Origin: Dromaius novaehollandiae
Lineage: Eukaryota > Chordata > Aves > Casuariiformes > Dromaiidae
Length of the DNA stretch: 64,000 bases
NCBI RefSeq assembly: GCF_036370855.1
Contig: NC_088100.1
Coordinates: 106,064,387-106,128,386, forward strand
Direction: 5' to 3'
Shown here: positions 48,981-62,189 of the stretch, one piece after another
Numbering within the stretch: the stretch's first letter is position 1
How the letters are laid out: each line of letters opens with the position of its first letter
Notes under the pieces: generated by a model
What the model was told of the DNA's origin: nothing
Database searches by the model: none
The model's input: the letters and a program-made list of their open reading frames with translations, nothing else
Program-made: the position numbers and the translations under genes

Positions 48981-51900
48981 ATATTCAAGAACATTAAAAC
49001 ATCTGTTGTTGCCAAAGCCCAAATTGGAATGTTCTGGGAAAGATAATTTAATTTTTAGCTTCTGGATTTGTTTCAGTGATGCTAATTTCAACACTTCCTG
49101 GGGAGAGTCTATCAGTGGTTACGTGCATCAAATGCAGCAGTAAATCTGTCATTCTTTCCATATCAGTTTTTCAGTCTTACAACTTCGTTATTTTTCCCTG
49201 TTTGGCTGGTGTCAGTATCCAGTGTTTTCCCTGGCTTCATCTCTTTTAAACCCCTGCCTTGAATTTTAAAAGGCAAACTAAGTAAGTGCTGTTGAAGTCC
49301 CTTCTCTTACTTGTTTTTGCTTACGTATAGCATTTGCGGTTCATCAGCTAGCTCAGCTGAAGTGGAGTGGTGGTAACTTGTCTTCACCATGGCTGTGATT
49401 GAGAGATAGGAATCAGAACGTGTTGATTTTCATTCCTTGAAAAAATTTGGGTGGACTTTGTGCTCAGGAGAGTGAGGAACAAATATCTAGCAGCACTGAC
49501 TTTTCTGGTCAGATAGTACCTAGCTCAGGAATCCCATACTTGATGAAGGCTTGTGGGTAATACTGAATAAATCTGAGCCCACCATTGCATTTACAGGCAA
49601 TCTCTAACTACCCCAAACTGGACACAGAATAGCCTTTGATATTTGGGCGAGTATTGTCCAATATGATATATAAATTGAACTTTTTGTGCTTTGGGTAAAC
49701 AGTCATGAAGAGCTTCTCTAGGACTGCCAAGATGTACATGAGGAAGAATAACACTTGCAGAACTTTACATCTTCAAAGTACCGTATGAATACGGTGAAAC
49801 AGATTTACTCTCTTCACATACAGGAGTGGGTTGTAATAATAGCCAGGGGTGGCTGGCAAGCACAAAGTGATAGGAGTCCAGCAGTCATCAGAGCGTGTGG
49901 CAGGCTGCTTCTTCATGTTCAGCCTCTGCTTTATCCCAGGAGTGGGCCAAGTTGGGAAAACTGAGAGACATCACTGCTCTCCTGTGAATGTAATGACAGA
50001 GGAACAGCTCTTTTCTTTGCGTTGCGGTTCCTAGTTTTTGTGTTTTGGAGGTTTGATGCTGGAATCAGTCCAGCTGACTGGATAATACTGAAATGGAGCA
50101 TGTGGTGAGTACCTAGTAAGCAGAATGTATGGAGACCAGGGGTCAGAGTCACTGCTACATATGATGTTGGCAGTTCATTCCTTCGTCTGCATGCCTACAG
50201 GAGATGCTTCCACATGCGACACTTGCCATCAGGGAATGTTAAGCAATATATTGTATTCTCTAACATGGTAGAGCATTTTAATCTGCCTGGAAATGTGTTG
50301 GATCCAGGCAGATCCTTGGTGTTCTCATTCTCGCCCAATCTCTGAATGATCTAGCCCAGTTTTCTTGGCTGTCATAGTTGGCTCTGGGCCTCCCTGGCAG
50401 AAGAAGGGCTATATTATGTCTTGTGCCAGTCACTGCTCTATACTTGAATTTTTCCTGATGTACACTTTGGAACTGAAGTAGCCACATTTCAACATCGAGG
50501 TATGCTGAAAGATGTCTGTACGTTTCCTTTGTTGTGCTTGTTGCATATTTACCTAGCATATAATGGCAGGCTCTTGCAGCAGACAGTACATACAGCTTTA
50601 GGTTTGTGAGTGAGAAACAAGTTCCAGCTTCCTTGAAAATAAATTTGCTGTTCTGAGCTGGTGGTGTGATACGAACTGAGAGGCTCCCTGCCAGGATATA
50701 CAGTTTGGAAAGCAAGGGAACAAAGTGAGTGGCTCATTCCCGGTTACGATGAACTCAGATTGTTGGGGGTCTGAGCTTTCTCTCTGTCTTTGAATCTGGA
50801 TTCCCCCATTACCGCTTAGATTTCTTCCCAATGCTAGGAACCATGTATTTGGAATTTTCACTTTCCCCTTGCTAATCAGGGAAGAAAAGAGCCCCCAAAG
50901 GACCTAGAAAAAGAGATATTTATAAAGGTGGCCAGAGGCCGAGTTACAACAATATCATGTGTCTAAAGGAGCTTACCTCCTTCCAAGTTGGAGTCCTGTT
51001 ATTTACCCACTTTATTGGGAGACTTAATTTTCTCTGGCTGGAAGTGTATTTGTTGAGGTAGAGTTTGGAAAGGAATCTGCCTAATGCACACTTGCCACAA
51101 GGCCAGCTATACATGTGATACAGCCAGATCTTTCCATTTTTCTGCCTTTTGAGAGTATGTTCCCCAGTTTAAGGGCTCTGGTCCAAAGCCTGCTGAAAAC
51201 ACTGAAGTCTTTCCATTGACTGCAAAAGTCTGCATCAGGCATTAAGTGCTGCGCCTTTGTTTCAGAGAACAGCCACATCTTCAAGATATGCTGGGACATG
51301 CTACTGTAACGTACTTCCCCTTTTATTGAGTTGCCACCAGAGGTAGTCTTCTGTATGAGGCTTTGCGCAAAAGGAAAGAAATAAAAAGAACTTTTAAAAA
51401 TAAATACCTTAGTAGCTTATTGATAGAAGTATTTGATGGCAGATGTCATCTGTGAACAGCATATGGCAGCAATATGGCAAGAATTGCAGAATGCAGAAAG
51501 AGAGGCATGAGTTCATGTCCTGTACTTCTTAGGTATTCCACCCCTCCCCCATCTAAAATAAATGACCATTTGACTGTGAAGGTCTTAGCAAATAAACATG
51601 CCATAATATATCTCTATCATCCTGCCTACAGCAAGTTTTTGTCTAGAATCTCATCACTCCACATCTAGAGATTTCTTATAAACAAGTGTAAAATCGGACC
51701 TCAACATCCAGAACAGGAAAGAATCTGAAGGCTGTGAAGAAGAATGTGGCAAATCCCTAAGCATTGGACTGTAAAGAAAAGTCAGGACTTAGCCAACAAG
51801 GTGTTTTTATGTTATCAATAAAATCTTAAAAGTCAGTTCAGAATAGAGCTGGAGCCAGGAGAACAACTTCTAAAAGTCAATTTGCTGCATGATATATGCT

Positions 51901-53679
51901 GAGTTTACAAACTGGAAAGCCAAGTAGTTTGGGAGCAGAGCTGTACTTGCAGCATGAAAGTGCATGTGGTTTTACATAAAGCCTCTCTGACTTGATATGT
52001 TTCAAAGTGCCTCACAAAGTAATGAGTTAACTTTTGAGGTACATCTTTTTTGCGTGGATGAAAAGTTGGAACAATTTAATTTGAGTCAGTAAAGCTGCTC
52101 CAGATTTTTCCTTGTGTTGTTGAAACTGGAGTCTGTGCAGTGACTGTTTAGGCAAGCAGAACAGTCATTGTGGATAGTGTTTTAAGAAGCACGTAAAACA
52201 GAAGTCTAGATCCTCCTTGTTCTTTAGTAACCTTTGAGGATCCCAGCCTTCTCTTCAGATAAAACCTGAATCAAGTAAATCTGCTTTGCTGATTAGAAGT
52301 GTCCTGGGTGCTGGCTTTTATTGTGTTTGTATTGGTACTAATTCTACTACTACTATATATCTTTCAAAACCTGGGAAGACTCAACAGCCAACACAGCCAA
52401 AAAAAGAATGGAGTTTGGTTTACATTTTGTCTAAAAACAACCATTTCTGTTGTGGTACTTCCCATGTCATGTTGGGGTCAGATTTGATCTGAAACCACTT
52501 TGTGTGGGATATGAAATCAAAGGTTTTGATTCTTATTTAATATAAGGCGAAATTACAGTGTCAAAGAATGTAAAGCATCTTAAACGTAACAGACCTGCAA
52601 GCAGGCTTCTGATTGAACTTGAATTCTTACCTCAGCACTAAGCTCAGCAGGGACGAGAGGTTCTGCTTTAAGGTGTAGTGTTCCAGACCTGGTCACACTC
52701 ATAATTAATGAATAATTAATATGTTACTATGCTTTAGAAAAGGTGAGACATATGTTGCTCTGGGAGGCTTGGGGTTGTGGTAGAATTAATACTAATAGAT
52801 TAAAAAGCTGGAAGCCACTGTTATGGTCTTCTAGTTTCATTACCTGCATTTTCCAGACCATTGAATTTTGCTGAATTAATTCCTTTTTGAAAGGGAACTC
52901 GCACAACACTTGGTAAATTATTCCGCTGACTGACTATATTCATTAAAAATGAGCCTCTTACATTCTGTTTTAAATTGTTTAGCTTCGAGCTGTAGCAGTT
53001 GAATTGGTTTATACCTTTGCTTGCTATTTTGAAGACCCATTATCAAATCTGTGTGCAGTCTGTAGGCACTTAACAGAAAATGGAAGTTTTGTGGAAGGGC
53101 ACTGGTCTAGCTTTAAGCAAGCTGGTTTGGCTGCTGGAAGACCCTGGCCTAGGGCAGACAGGGCCTCAGCATGGACTACTTTACCCTACTTTGTGTATGT
53201 TTCAGATCCATAGACTCTGCTCAAGCCACAGCTCTTTGATAAATTAAAAACGCTGAGCTCCTTGAGACACTTTCCAACCCTGTTTATTCTCGCAGCCCCC
53301 TCTGAAACCCCTCTGCTTTATTCATGTACTTCTGGAGTCACAGATATCAGTATTTCAACAGCAGCTGTGCCGTTATCAAATACATGCATATTTACGGACT
53401 CTCTGCTCTAATTCAACATCCCACAGTTTATACACCTAATTTCAGCAGTAACTTTGTGAGGAGCTCTGCTAGGAGAAGTAACAACTCATATTTAGCTAAT
53501 TATCCACCACGGTCCTCCTGTCCCCAGTTCCTTTTCAGAGGTGCCGACTTAGGATGGAGTCCCTTACTCCATAAGTATGGTTGGGATTCTCTTACCTAGA
53601 TGTTTATCTTCATTGCACTGACATTTACATCTTTATATTTGTTTGTGCCCTGTGTACCAAGCAATTCAAGTCACTGTAT

Positions 53680-54840
53680 TAGTGACACATCTTCATTATT
53701 TGTCATATCCCTATCATTATTCCATCTGCAATTGATTAGTAATGGTTTAGTTTTCTTCCAGACAACTGATAAAGATATTAGATACTACAGGACTATAAAG
53801 TGAGCCTTATGGGACCTCATTAGAAGTTTGTCTCTCAGTAACGAATTCCTGTCTACTATTATATGTTGAGTCCCATCAGAAAAACAAGGCTTTCATTCTT
53901 TTACTACATGGCCATGCAGTTGTTCCTGTTTCTTAATGATATTGTCATGTAACACCAGTTTAAATGTCTTACAGCTATCTGGGTATATTATACTAACACA
54001 GTTGTCCTATCAATGCAACTATCGGTCTCACTCACTGAGATACCAGACCAATGGGATCTGTTTTCCTTGAGCTCATGTTGGGTATCCTCCTTTAATTCCT
54101 ATCAGTTCATTCTTATTCCTGTACTTTGCATATTTTTTTCTGGGATCAATAGAAGGCTGACTGTGTATGTGAAATGGCATATGTTGCTCTGTTTATACAT
54201 TGTGTGTTAACAAATGTAGTCTGCCTCAAATCCTTAAGATACTTTCCAGTATTTGGGATTCATTGAAAGACAGTCTTAATAATTTAGATAGTTCCTTGGA
54301 TAACTCTTTAAAGTCTTGATGCAAGTTATCTGAGCATGCTAGTTTACAATATCTGATTGTAGTAGCTGTTGTTTAAGATCTTCTGGAGTTGCTGCTGGAA
54401 TAAATCCCATCCTATGATTGTCTGGCTTTTTTATCAGCAGAAGTACATTTAATATTCCTGCACTATTACCTCTGTCATTTTTATCTTGTAATAGATGAGT
54501 ATCACTGTTAAGCTTCTTTCAAACTTATGGAAATACTGTCTTCAAGCTTGTTGGCAATGAAGTTCATGTGCCCTTTTGATTTTCTCATCTATTGTCTGTA
54601 GTTGCTAGCTTCTAATGCAGAGTATTTCTTAGCAGTTAATACTTTTGCTTCTGTTTGCAATGTATAGTGTTTTTTAATTTTATTTATTTATAGTTGCATT
54701 CAGTTCCTGCCACACCTGAGGGGGTCTTATTTTTTAATTGTGGGACTGTATCATTTCTGCCTATATAATGAGTAAATGAAACATGCCAATTATCATTTCC
54801 ATTTTTTTTCCTCTAAATACTGTCCAACCCATTTAGCTCA
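53680..54840 (-). mobile_element. Ancient CR1/L3-type LINE relic, antisense
   Basis: Read on the + strand, the order of phrases matches the reverse complement of the reverse-transcriptase region of CR1/L3 LINEs. ATCTGCAATTGATTAG, then CTGATAAAGATATTAGATA and GAGCCTTATGGGACCTCATTAG (the 'dpcGTS' region), then GGTATATTATACTAACAC, CTTGAGCTCATGTTGGGTA (the 'HGFt' region) and AATAGAAGGCTGACTG follow in sequence. It is heavily mutated with no intact frame, so insertion is old. The edges are uncertain; the clearest part is 53680-54170. Confidence 0.6.
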
Positions 54841-54949
54841 TCATTGTGTTCATTTTTGTGCAACTTTCTCCTTTATGGTACTAAGCCTGAATATGTGCTA
54901 TCCACTGGGAATGAATCTCTGCTGAGCAGAGATTTGCTGTGTCTCATCA

Positions 54950-55090
54950 GGAGTCAGATGTGAAGGCCTGACGTGAGCCCACTGCCTTAGCGTGGAGCGG
55001 TGCCACCCGCAGCCTGGGCTGGGGGTGCTGGGGAGGCTGGTGGCTGCGACATGAGTGCCGACCTGTGTGCTCCTGCCCTTATTTGTGGGA
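54950..55090. other. Isolated GC-rich patch in AT-rich intron
   Basis: GC content and CpG count rise for about 140 bases (for example AGCGTGGAGCGGTGCCACCC and GGCTGGTGGCTGCGACATG), right after the LINE relic. No repeat family or gene was recognised. Confidence 0.4.
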
Positions 55091-58000
55091 ACCTGCCTTA
55101 ATGTCACCCAGTGAAATGGTGAGGTTGGCTCTGTGTGGTGGTTTAGAGCAAGATTTTGGAATGAACTGCCCCTCGGCTGTAGCTGGCAAATACTTTCCCA
55201 CTCTAATGTCTTCCAGCGCAGCCTTACTAACGACAAAATACAAAGCAGGTGGTTATCTGTTATGTCATGCTTGTATAGCCAGCAACTGCTCTGTCATAGG
55301 GACAGGGCAGTTGTGAGGTTAGTTCTGCTGTAAGAAACCACAAGTTGGGAAGGCAGATGGTGTTTTGGGGTTTCTTTTCCACTTTTCATAGCACAAGCAT
55401 GGGAGACATGCAAGCAACTGACTCAGCTAGTGACTCCATGTGGCAAGATGTATTATGATTTAATACAAACTGTACTTAAATAATAGAGTTGATACTCTCC
55501 TTGAGTTCATCCACATTAACAGTAAACTGGAATTAACTCTAATAAGTATCTTCAGGGAAGAATCTGGTTCTGACAGGTTATTTTATAAAATGGAGTAACC
55601 ACATTTTCAAGATCAATCTTTCCTGTGATACCCATTAATTTGGGGCCAGTTGTACGTGAAGCTCTTTAGTCTAGCTCTTCCAAGCTTTGTTGTTCTGTAC
55701 AGTTAGTACTGCAACTCCTAATCCTTCTCCACAGCAGCATCTCAGGCCCCAAGTGAGCAGCCATGTTTCCCATACAATCCTTGCAGAGTTTTAGGGATCC
55801 TCAGAAATGAGCTGACTGGGAGCTGCTTAGGCCAGTTGCGGTGAAAAACAGAGGAAAATTGTTGAGAGTTTCAGCACCCCTGTATGGGCAGAGAGGTGTG
55901 CGTTTCCTGTGTTCAGGCAGCTGGTGGCATGGACTTCCGATCGTTGGAGAATTGTCCCTAAGAGAGGATTACAGTCTGTTTTTTTTATTCCTGATTTGCA
56001 CTGGACCAGAGTGTAAATCATTTTAATTGTAATTACTGTTACGAAGCAGGAAAGATTGCCTGATTTTAATGTGGTTAAAATCTTTCATTTCCCTCCGTCT
56101 CTAACATTCATCTATTACCCACTGTTTTTATCTTAATCATTTAAAGATGTGTTGCCTGTGCTTTGAGTCTGTGAATCTTGACTTCTTTGCAGCACAAAAA
56201 AATACAGTTTTCTTTTGCCTTTCCTTCTCCATTCCATTCTTTTATAATTCCTTTTTCTTGCTTTTTTTTCTTCTTCTTTTTTGCTCCCCAGAGTGAAAGG
56301 GTTGGACAATCCAACCTGCTTTTCTTGAAAATGACTTGCTTTCATTTCCTCCTCCAGCCAGGGAATAGTTTGGAAATTCTGTTCTCTGGACCCTTGGCTG
56401 AGCACGAGCAGGCAGCCGGCTGTGTGGCTTGCCAGGAGAACAGGAGCGCTTCCTGGCAGAGGTGGGGCTAGAGGAACAGAATCTATGCCGTGGGACTCGC
56501 TTTCATCTCCTCCACTCTCTGCAAGGCAATACCGAAGCTTCCTGACCACTTTCTAAATCTACCAGGCGCAATAGCTGAGCAGTGAGGCCCACTCCTTAAC
56601 AATAATAATAAAAAAACCCCTTGCTCTTATAAATAGTAATAGATTTAAAATATTAGTCTGTGCTGGGCAATCCAGTGTCAGAGTGAGTTTCTTTGCATGT
56701 GATTTTGAATGCTGTGTAAGGGAAGGTGGGCACTCCCACGTGGCTGGCCACCATCGCTATCAGCTTGCACGAGTCTCCTCTCTGTTTAGACATATACACA
56801 TGATTCTTCTATTAAGAATAGGACCTAGGTCTATGCTTTATTCTCTGTTTCATCATATTTAGGGCTGGATGCAACCTGTAACATTCTAACTCCAACAGTT
56901 TTTTCCCCCAAATTCTGGGGAGATTTGAATCTGTGAGTTTGTTTTGGAGCCCTGAGTATTGCAGAGTATCTGAGCCCTGTTGCTGAGATGAAGTGTTGGC
57001 AGGAGGAGTGCTTCAGCATTACATGTGCCTTCAGAGGCTTCAGGCAAGTTGCTATCAGTAGCAGCATTGCAGATGCTTCACTTTATATTCTTTGAAATGA
57101 AATTTTGCAGATTCAGCTGGTTAAAACTCAGTTAAACTTAGCTCCTTGGTCTCCATTTTTGAGGCCTTTGTCAAAGAACACAACTAAGAAGAGTTCTCTT
57201 CTAAGCTACTGAGAAGTTCAGAAGCATCTGTCGTCTGTCATGGTTTCATCACAGACAAGTTTCAGAAGAGGACCTGATGTGAAAATGACTACCACGAAGA
57301 ATACTTTGTGCTGTTTGTCTCCCAAGTCTGACATGCCTGAGTCTGTCAGCGTTCTTTTCCTCCTAAGACATTTCAGGCGCGTGGAGATGCAGTGGATTCT
57401 CATGCCACCTTCATAAATGGGATATTTCTGTTTTTCTACTGGTTCAGAGTTTACTGTATGTTGATGTTGAGTAAAATCAGCAAAAGGTGAGGAGTTGCTA
57501 GCTTGAGCTCAACTCACAATTGACAGAACCAATGGTGACAAAAAGTAACATATCTGAGGAACTGATGGATATCTCAATATAACCAGTGATTGGAAATCTT
57601 CTCAAAATAGTAAAACAATTTCTTTGACACATGGAAGAAACTTTGTTTACATATTTTTGTGAAATTCTGAGTACAGTGAACTGTGCTTTATACAATTCCA
57701 GACTGGATTGTTGCAGTTCACACTCTGCAGGTAAAACACAAAAAATGCCCCTTGCTGGCTGCCAAAAGCAGCCAACAACACCCAGAGCAAATACATCACA
57801 TCTGTACTTTGCAAAAACCACTTGTTGTGTCTGAGTCTTCCTGGTAAGAATTTGTATTCCTGTTCCTAAGCTGGAAGGCCCGTAAGAGCCTAGGATCCTT
57901 CTACTTTAGAGACTTTGTTACCCTCAAGTAAATACAAAGATACCTATCTTCCCTTTAGTTTTACAAAGTATTTGTACCATTTCTGGTACTGGCAGCCAAG

Positions 58001-58188
58001 CAGGTAGGGACAAACACTCTTAGTTCAAGGCTTTGCTATTCTTCTGTGTTACTAATAACAATTTTTTCATCACTTTTGACAAGGAACTTGGATTCATTGA
58101 TGTGACCAAAGGAAAAAAAAATCTATGTAAAAGCAGTCGTGTTCTTCTATTCCAGAAAATACTAAGAAAGAACTTTATTCTTGACAGT

Positions 58189-58241
58189 CTTTTTTTCTTT
58201 TCTTTTCTTTTTTTTTTCTTTTTCTTTTTTTTTTTTTTTTT
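58189..58241. repeat. T-rich (T/C) low-complexity tract
   Basis: Fifty-three bases consisting of T with interspersed single C, followed by AGCATG. It has the look of a splice polypyrimidine tract plus AG, but no conserved coding frame follows. Confidence 0.9.
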
Positions 58242-58589
58242 AGCATGTTACTGAGAGATGCTAAGTAAAACATTCATGGGTAGGAATAGTCCAGCTGGGG
58301 AGGTTATGACTGCCCACTTTTAGTGAGTCAGGGCTCTCCACAGCTCCTGTAACAGAGATCCTTTTCTTTGCTCCCATTCTGGTTCTGCTAGCACATCAGC
58401 CAACTTTCACCCCATATTGCAGCTGCTGACGGAAGGGTTTTCTGATGTGTGGAACCAAGGGCCAACCACAATTTGTCCATGTATTTACAGGGATCATTTC
58501 ACTCCAGTAGAAGTTCAGCCAAATATTTCTTGATAGAAACATGCTGCATCCATCTAACAACACTATCCAATTGAGGCAAAGTGAAGAAT

Positions 58590-58720
58590 GCCGCAATATT
58601 TGTATTGCAGTAGTTGCACAAGGCCCCGATGAAGATAGGATGCTGTTGTGTGAGGCGCTGTTGATCTGAAAGTACTTTTCCAGCCCTACAGATCTCCCCG
58701 TCTAAACTGGCAAGTCAGAT
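58590..58720 (+). repeat. Possible ancient amniote interspersed repeat fragment
   Basis: GTATTGCAGTAGTTGCACAA, GGCCCCGATGAAGATAGGAT, then GTGTGAGGCGCTGTTGATC resemble a diverged reptile repeat with the order 'attgtagtagcacctagaggccccaatcaagatcggg', 'ccattgtgctaggcgctgtacaaac'. It appears related to the fragment at 18456. Visual match only; the family name is left open. Confidence 0.4.
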
Positions 58721-60489
58721 AATGATATTCAATGGTATAATCAGTTACAGTTACACAGTACAATCAGCAAAAGGCATGAATGCTCAAAGCCCAAAGGCTT
58801 TCCTATGAGCTGAAGTATTTCTTCCTGTGATAGTGTTCCTCATCCTGTGACTGTGCTGGTCCAGCATACTTGTCTAGGCGGTGATCATACATGAGAAATG
58901 GAGAACCTTCACATGTCTTTCAGGGCTACTGGTACTTTTTTATTTTGCAAGGCCAGGCATAAATCATGGCCTTGTAACTCCAATAACTATAATTTCTCAT
59001 CGGCAGCATGATGAGCCTGAAAAGAGAAATTGGAGTCAAGAGGATATTTTCCCAGAAGATTAAACCAGTTGTAATGGAGGTCAAACTTTTGGCTTCAGTT
59101 GTTGGACTCTTTCATTTGACAAGCACATCAGCAAAAGCAGGAAGTTCAAAGTTTAAGATGAAATAATGCCAAAGACTAAGAAAAAAGCACAGGATAGTAA
59201 ATTCACTGAAAGTTCACCATCACTGTGCATGCTGAATATAACTTTTCTCTAACAAGCTCTCCCAAGATGATGTATCAGTAGTGGAAGAAAGCACTGTACA
59301 ACATAGCATCCTAGCCTGGGGAATTCAAGACCATGGGATGGAATATCAGTCATAATTACTTACTGAATTGTTTTAAGCGTGAGCTTGACATTAATACTAC
59401 AGAGATTTTACTGATTGTATTATATATTTTGAACATACTAATATAAATTATTTTAACACAGGGCTTGTATTTTTAGCTGTTACGGTTTATTAGATAGCTA
59501 CATGCAGTATAGTCATAGCAGATGTTATTTTAAGTGGATTCCGCAGGAAACAGAATGTTTCAAAGAAACACAAATCTTTAAGTTTGATTGTCTGTAGTTC
59601 TGTGTTTAATAGCACGTACAAATCATTCCCACAGAAAGAATTTTAGAAGGCTGTCATTCATTGCGACTGTAAAAGGAGTTTTCTGTGTATGAGAGCTTCA
59701 GCTTCATGCTCACAGATACTATTACCTTACTGCATAGTGGGCCCAGTTCTGACTGAATGAGCATAGGTCTGTTGACAGTAGTAGTGTTAATATATTGATC
59801 TTTAACCTCTGGGACCTGACCTAGTGGCATACATTCCTGAATTACTTTGTATAAATGTATCTGACATGCATGTCGGTATCAATAGATGCATTCATAAAGC
59901 TTGTTTGGAAATGTGAGCTGTTTGCCAACAGCCAGTTATCACAGAAGACTCGCTCAGCTGGAGGGACTTCAAGAGGCTGCTTAGCTGGTATGGACTATAT
60001 AGTGTGTATATACATTCCAGATACATATTTGTGTAACCTCTTAAAGACTTCCAGTCGCCACCACAGCCTCCCAATGCAACCTATTGTATTAGCTTCATTT
60101 TCCTTGGTGTCCAGAGACTTTCTTGAGGTCTAACACAAGCCTCCCTTGCTGCAGCTCAGAACTACTCATGTCATGGACATGGAAAACAGATCATTCCCCT
60201 GCTTTTTCCAGTAACCATTTACATACTTGAAGGTTTTTTTTTCTTCTGTAACACCTTCAGTCTTCTCTTCCTTTGGCTGAGCCACCTAGATTTACCCGTT
60301 ACTCCATGTTTTAGAGTTCTGTAATAAGCTTGTTGCTCTGCAGCACCTAGTTTGATAGGTCCTTCCATTTGACAGGGGACCACTGGTAAGTATTTTCTCA
60401 ATTCAGTTTTCCTGTCTTGCAGTCTGCATACTGTATTTTTTGACTAGACCATATTTCCCTCATTTGATAATGGATGTGTCAGTGTCCAA

Positions 60490-60770
60490 ACTTACTAAAG
60501 TCAAGATTAATGGCATCTGTGGTTTATCTGCAAAGCTTGTTATCCAGTCCCGAAGGCACTTCAGTTCTTTGGGACACTAATTGCTTTTGACAAGTCCATG
60601 TGAGCTGTTACTCAACCCCTTGTTTTCTTCCAGGTGCTAGCAAATATTTCATTTGAATATTTTTCCATTCTTTTTCTGTCTATAGTTCCTTATTACTTCC
60701 TATTTTCCTTTTTTTATAGATAACATTTGCTCTATTACAGCCTTCTGATATTCCATACCTGACGCTATAT
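60490..60770 (-). mobile_element. Ancient CR1/L3-type LINE relic, antisense
   Basis: The + strand reads as the reverse complement of the reverse-transcriptase segment of CR1/L3 elements. The order is ACTAAAGTCAAGATTAATGG, then TTTGACAAGTCCATGTGAGC, TTCTTCCAGGTGCTAGCAAA, CTATAGTTCCTTATTACTTC and TTTATAGATAACATTTGCTC, ending near TACAGCCTTCTGATATTCC. The succession and spacing agree with that family throughout 280 bases. No open frame survives. It is similar to but does not continue the relic at 53680. Confidence 0.72.
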
Positions 60771-62045
60771 CCTATTTAAAACATCTTTTCTTACACGTAA
60801 GCATAATTGCCACTAGAAGCAATAACAAACACTAAAATACCTAAGGGCTAATGGATTACATTATGGCAAAACTATTCAAAAGCTTAGATAAGTGAAAAAT
60901 TTGTGTAGATGTCCACAGTCCTTTGTGTCCAAGCTTGTATGTTGGCCCTGTGGACAGAAGGGATGAAACTACCTTACCAAATGTCACTTGTCTATGCCTG
61001 GTGGGTTTTTATGTTGTGTGGTGGCCCTTGTTTGCCACGTGCTGAACTTCATTGGTTTTGTAGCTTGCCATCTGCTTGGAAGGGTGAGACAGGCCTTGGG
61101 AATCCTTTCTGTGGAAATATGTTGCAAACAGTGAACCGAGTTGCTGTCTGTGTGTGACAGGTACCTGTCAAATTTGAATGCTGTCACCATCACCCTTTTT
61201 TCATTTTAAGAATCAATCCAAGGTAGCATTCTTTAGTAGCTTTTATTCAAGGGTCTCTAAACCCTGTGCAGGTGCCTACAAGAGGCTATCAAAAGAAAGG
61301 AATAGGCCTCAGCTCTGACCTCCTGCCTTGTATTATTGTTGCCGTTCCTTCTCTCAGGTGGAATTAGGATTTGATTCCCCTTCAAAAACGGAAGCGATGA
61401 GAAAAGTGGAGAAATAAATTGTGAACATTTTCTTTGTTTCATGCCTCTGATTTTGAAATAAACAAATGAATTAGGAGAGTAACTTTTTCTTACACTCCTC
61501 AAGAAATAAAAGCAAAGTGGTAACATCTCCCTGACTGAATGTGCAGCACCGGCTAGGTTTGCTCTCCTAAATCATATAATTGATATTTATGAGAAACAGA
61601 ATATGCCAGGTTCCTTGATCTTTGCCTTTTGGATAGGAACTGCTTAAGTTTTGTGTTAGCACAGTACCTTGCCCAGGTCTCCAGGACACTAATGTGTTAT
61701 CTCCTCTGATTATTAGTGATTTCCAAGCATCATTTTTCCAGGGGCCTACATTTGATCCCATGGATTATATGACTTTGCTAATGAGCTCATTTTTTCTACC
61801 TTTTCTCTCTCTTCCCCCTGCTTCGGTCTCAATGTCTCCCTTGCTATCTCTGTGCTTTCTTCCTTCCACCCTTGCGGGAGCCGACAAAGAGAAGCGTTAT
61901 GTGTTTGAAATGCCATCATTCAACCACAGATTTGGTTTATGAGAAGTATGTGTTGTTTACCTAATCGTTAGCTTAGCACATTGGTAGCTTGTTTTCAAAA
62001 TGAATTAAATGTGCATGGGCTAGATCCCTAGCTGCTGTAACTTCA

Positions 62046-62100
62046 CATAGTTGCATCCGCTTCAGTGGTACTGCCCCGATGTGTTCCAGCTGAGAGTCTG
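62046..62100. repeat. Possible ancient sauropsid repeat fragment
   Basis: ACATAGTTGCATCCGCTTCA, GTGGTACTGCCCCGATGTG, then TTCCAGCTGAGAGTCTG resembles a diverged version of a repeat found in turtles and crocodilians ('catagctccattgacttcagtggagctacgccgatttacaccagctgaggatctgg'). Visual match; low certainty. Confidence 0.4.
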
Positions 62101-62160
62101 CTTCTGATGTACCTGCACAGTACTACTTTGAATTCCTTTGGAAATCTATTGCAAAGTTTC

Positions 62161-62189
62161 TTTTGTTTGTTTGTTTGTTTGTTTTTTTT
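62161..62189. repeat. (TTTG)n microsatellite with poly(T)
   Basis: Five TTTG units followed by a T run. A complementary-type tract, (CAAA)n, is found at about 23070-23088 in RRP15 intron 4. Confidence 0.9.

Noticed and set aside
50278-50715. 145-codon minus-strand frame in TGFB2 intron 1
   Set aside because: No recognisable domain, overlapped by two other equally plausible minus frames; consistent with chance.
56133-56549. 138-codon minus-strand frame in TGFB2 intron 1
   Set aside because: Its Lys/Glu-rich part comes from a T/C-rich stretch (56215-56283). There is no start context, splice partner or familiar domain.
58189-58250. Strong polypyrimidine tract plus TAG as a splice acceptor for a hidden TGFB2 exon
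   Set aside because: The sequence after it has no conserved frame matching the propeptide and no donor at a plausible distance; similar low-complexity T tracts are scattered through the window.
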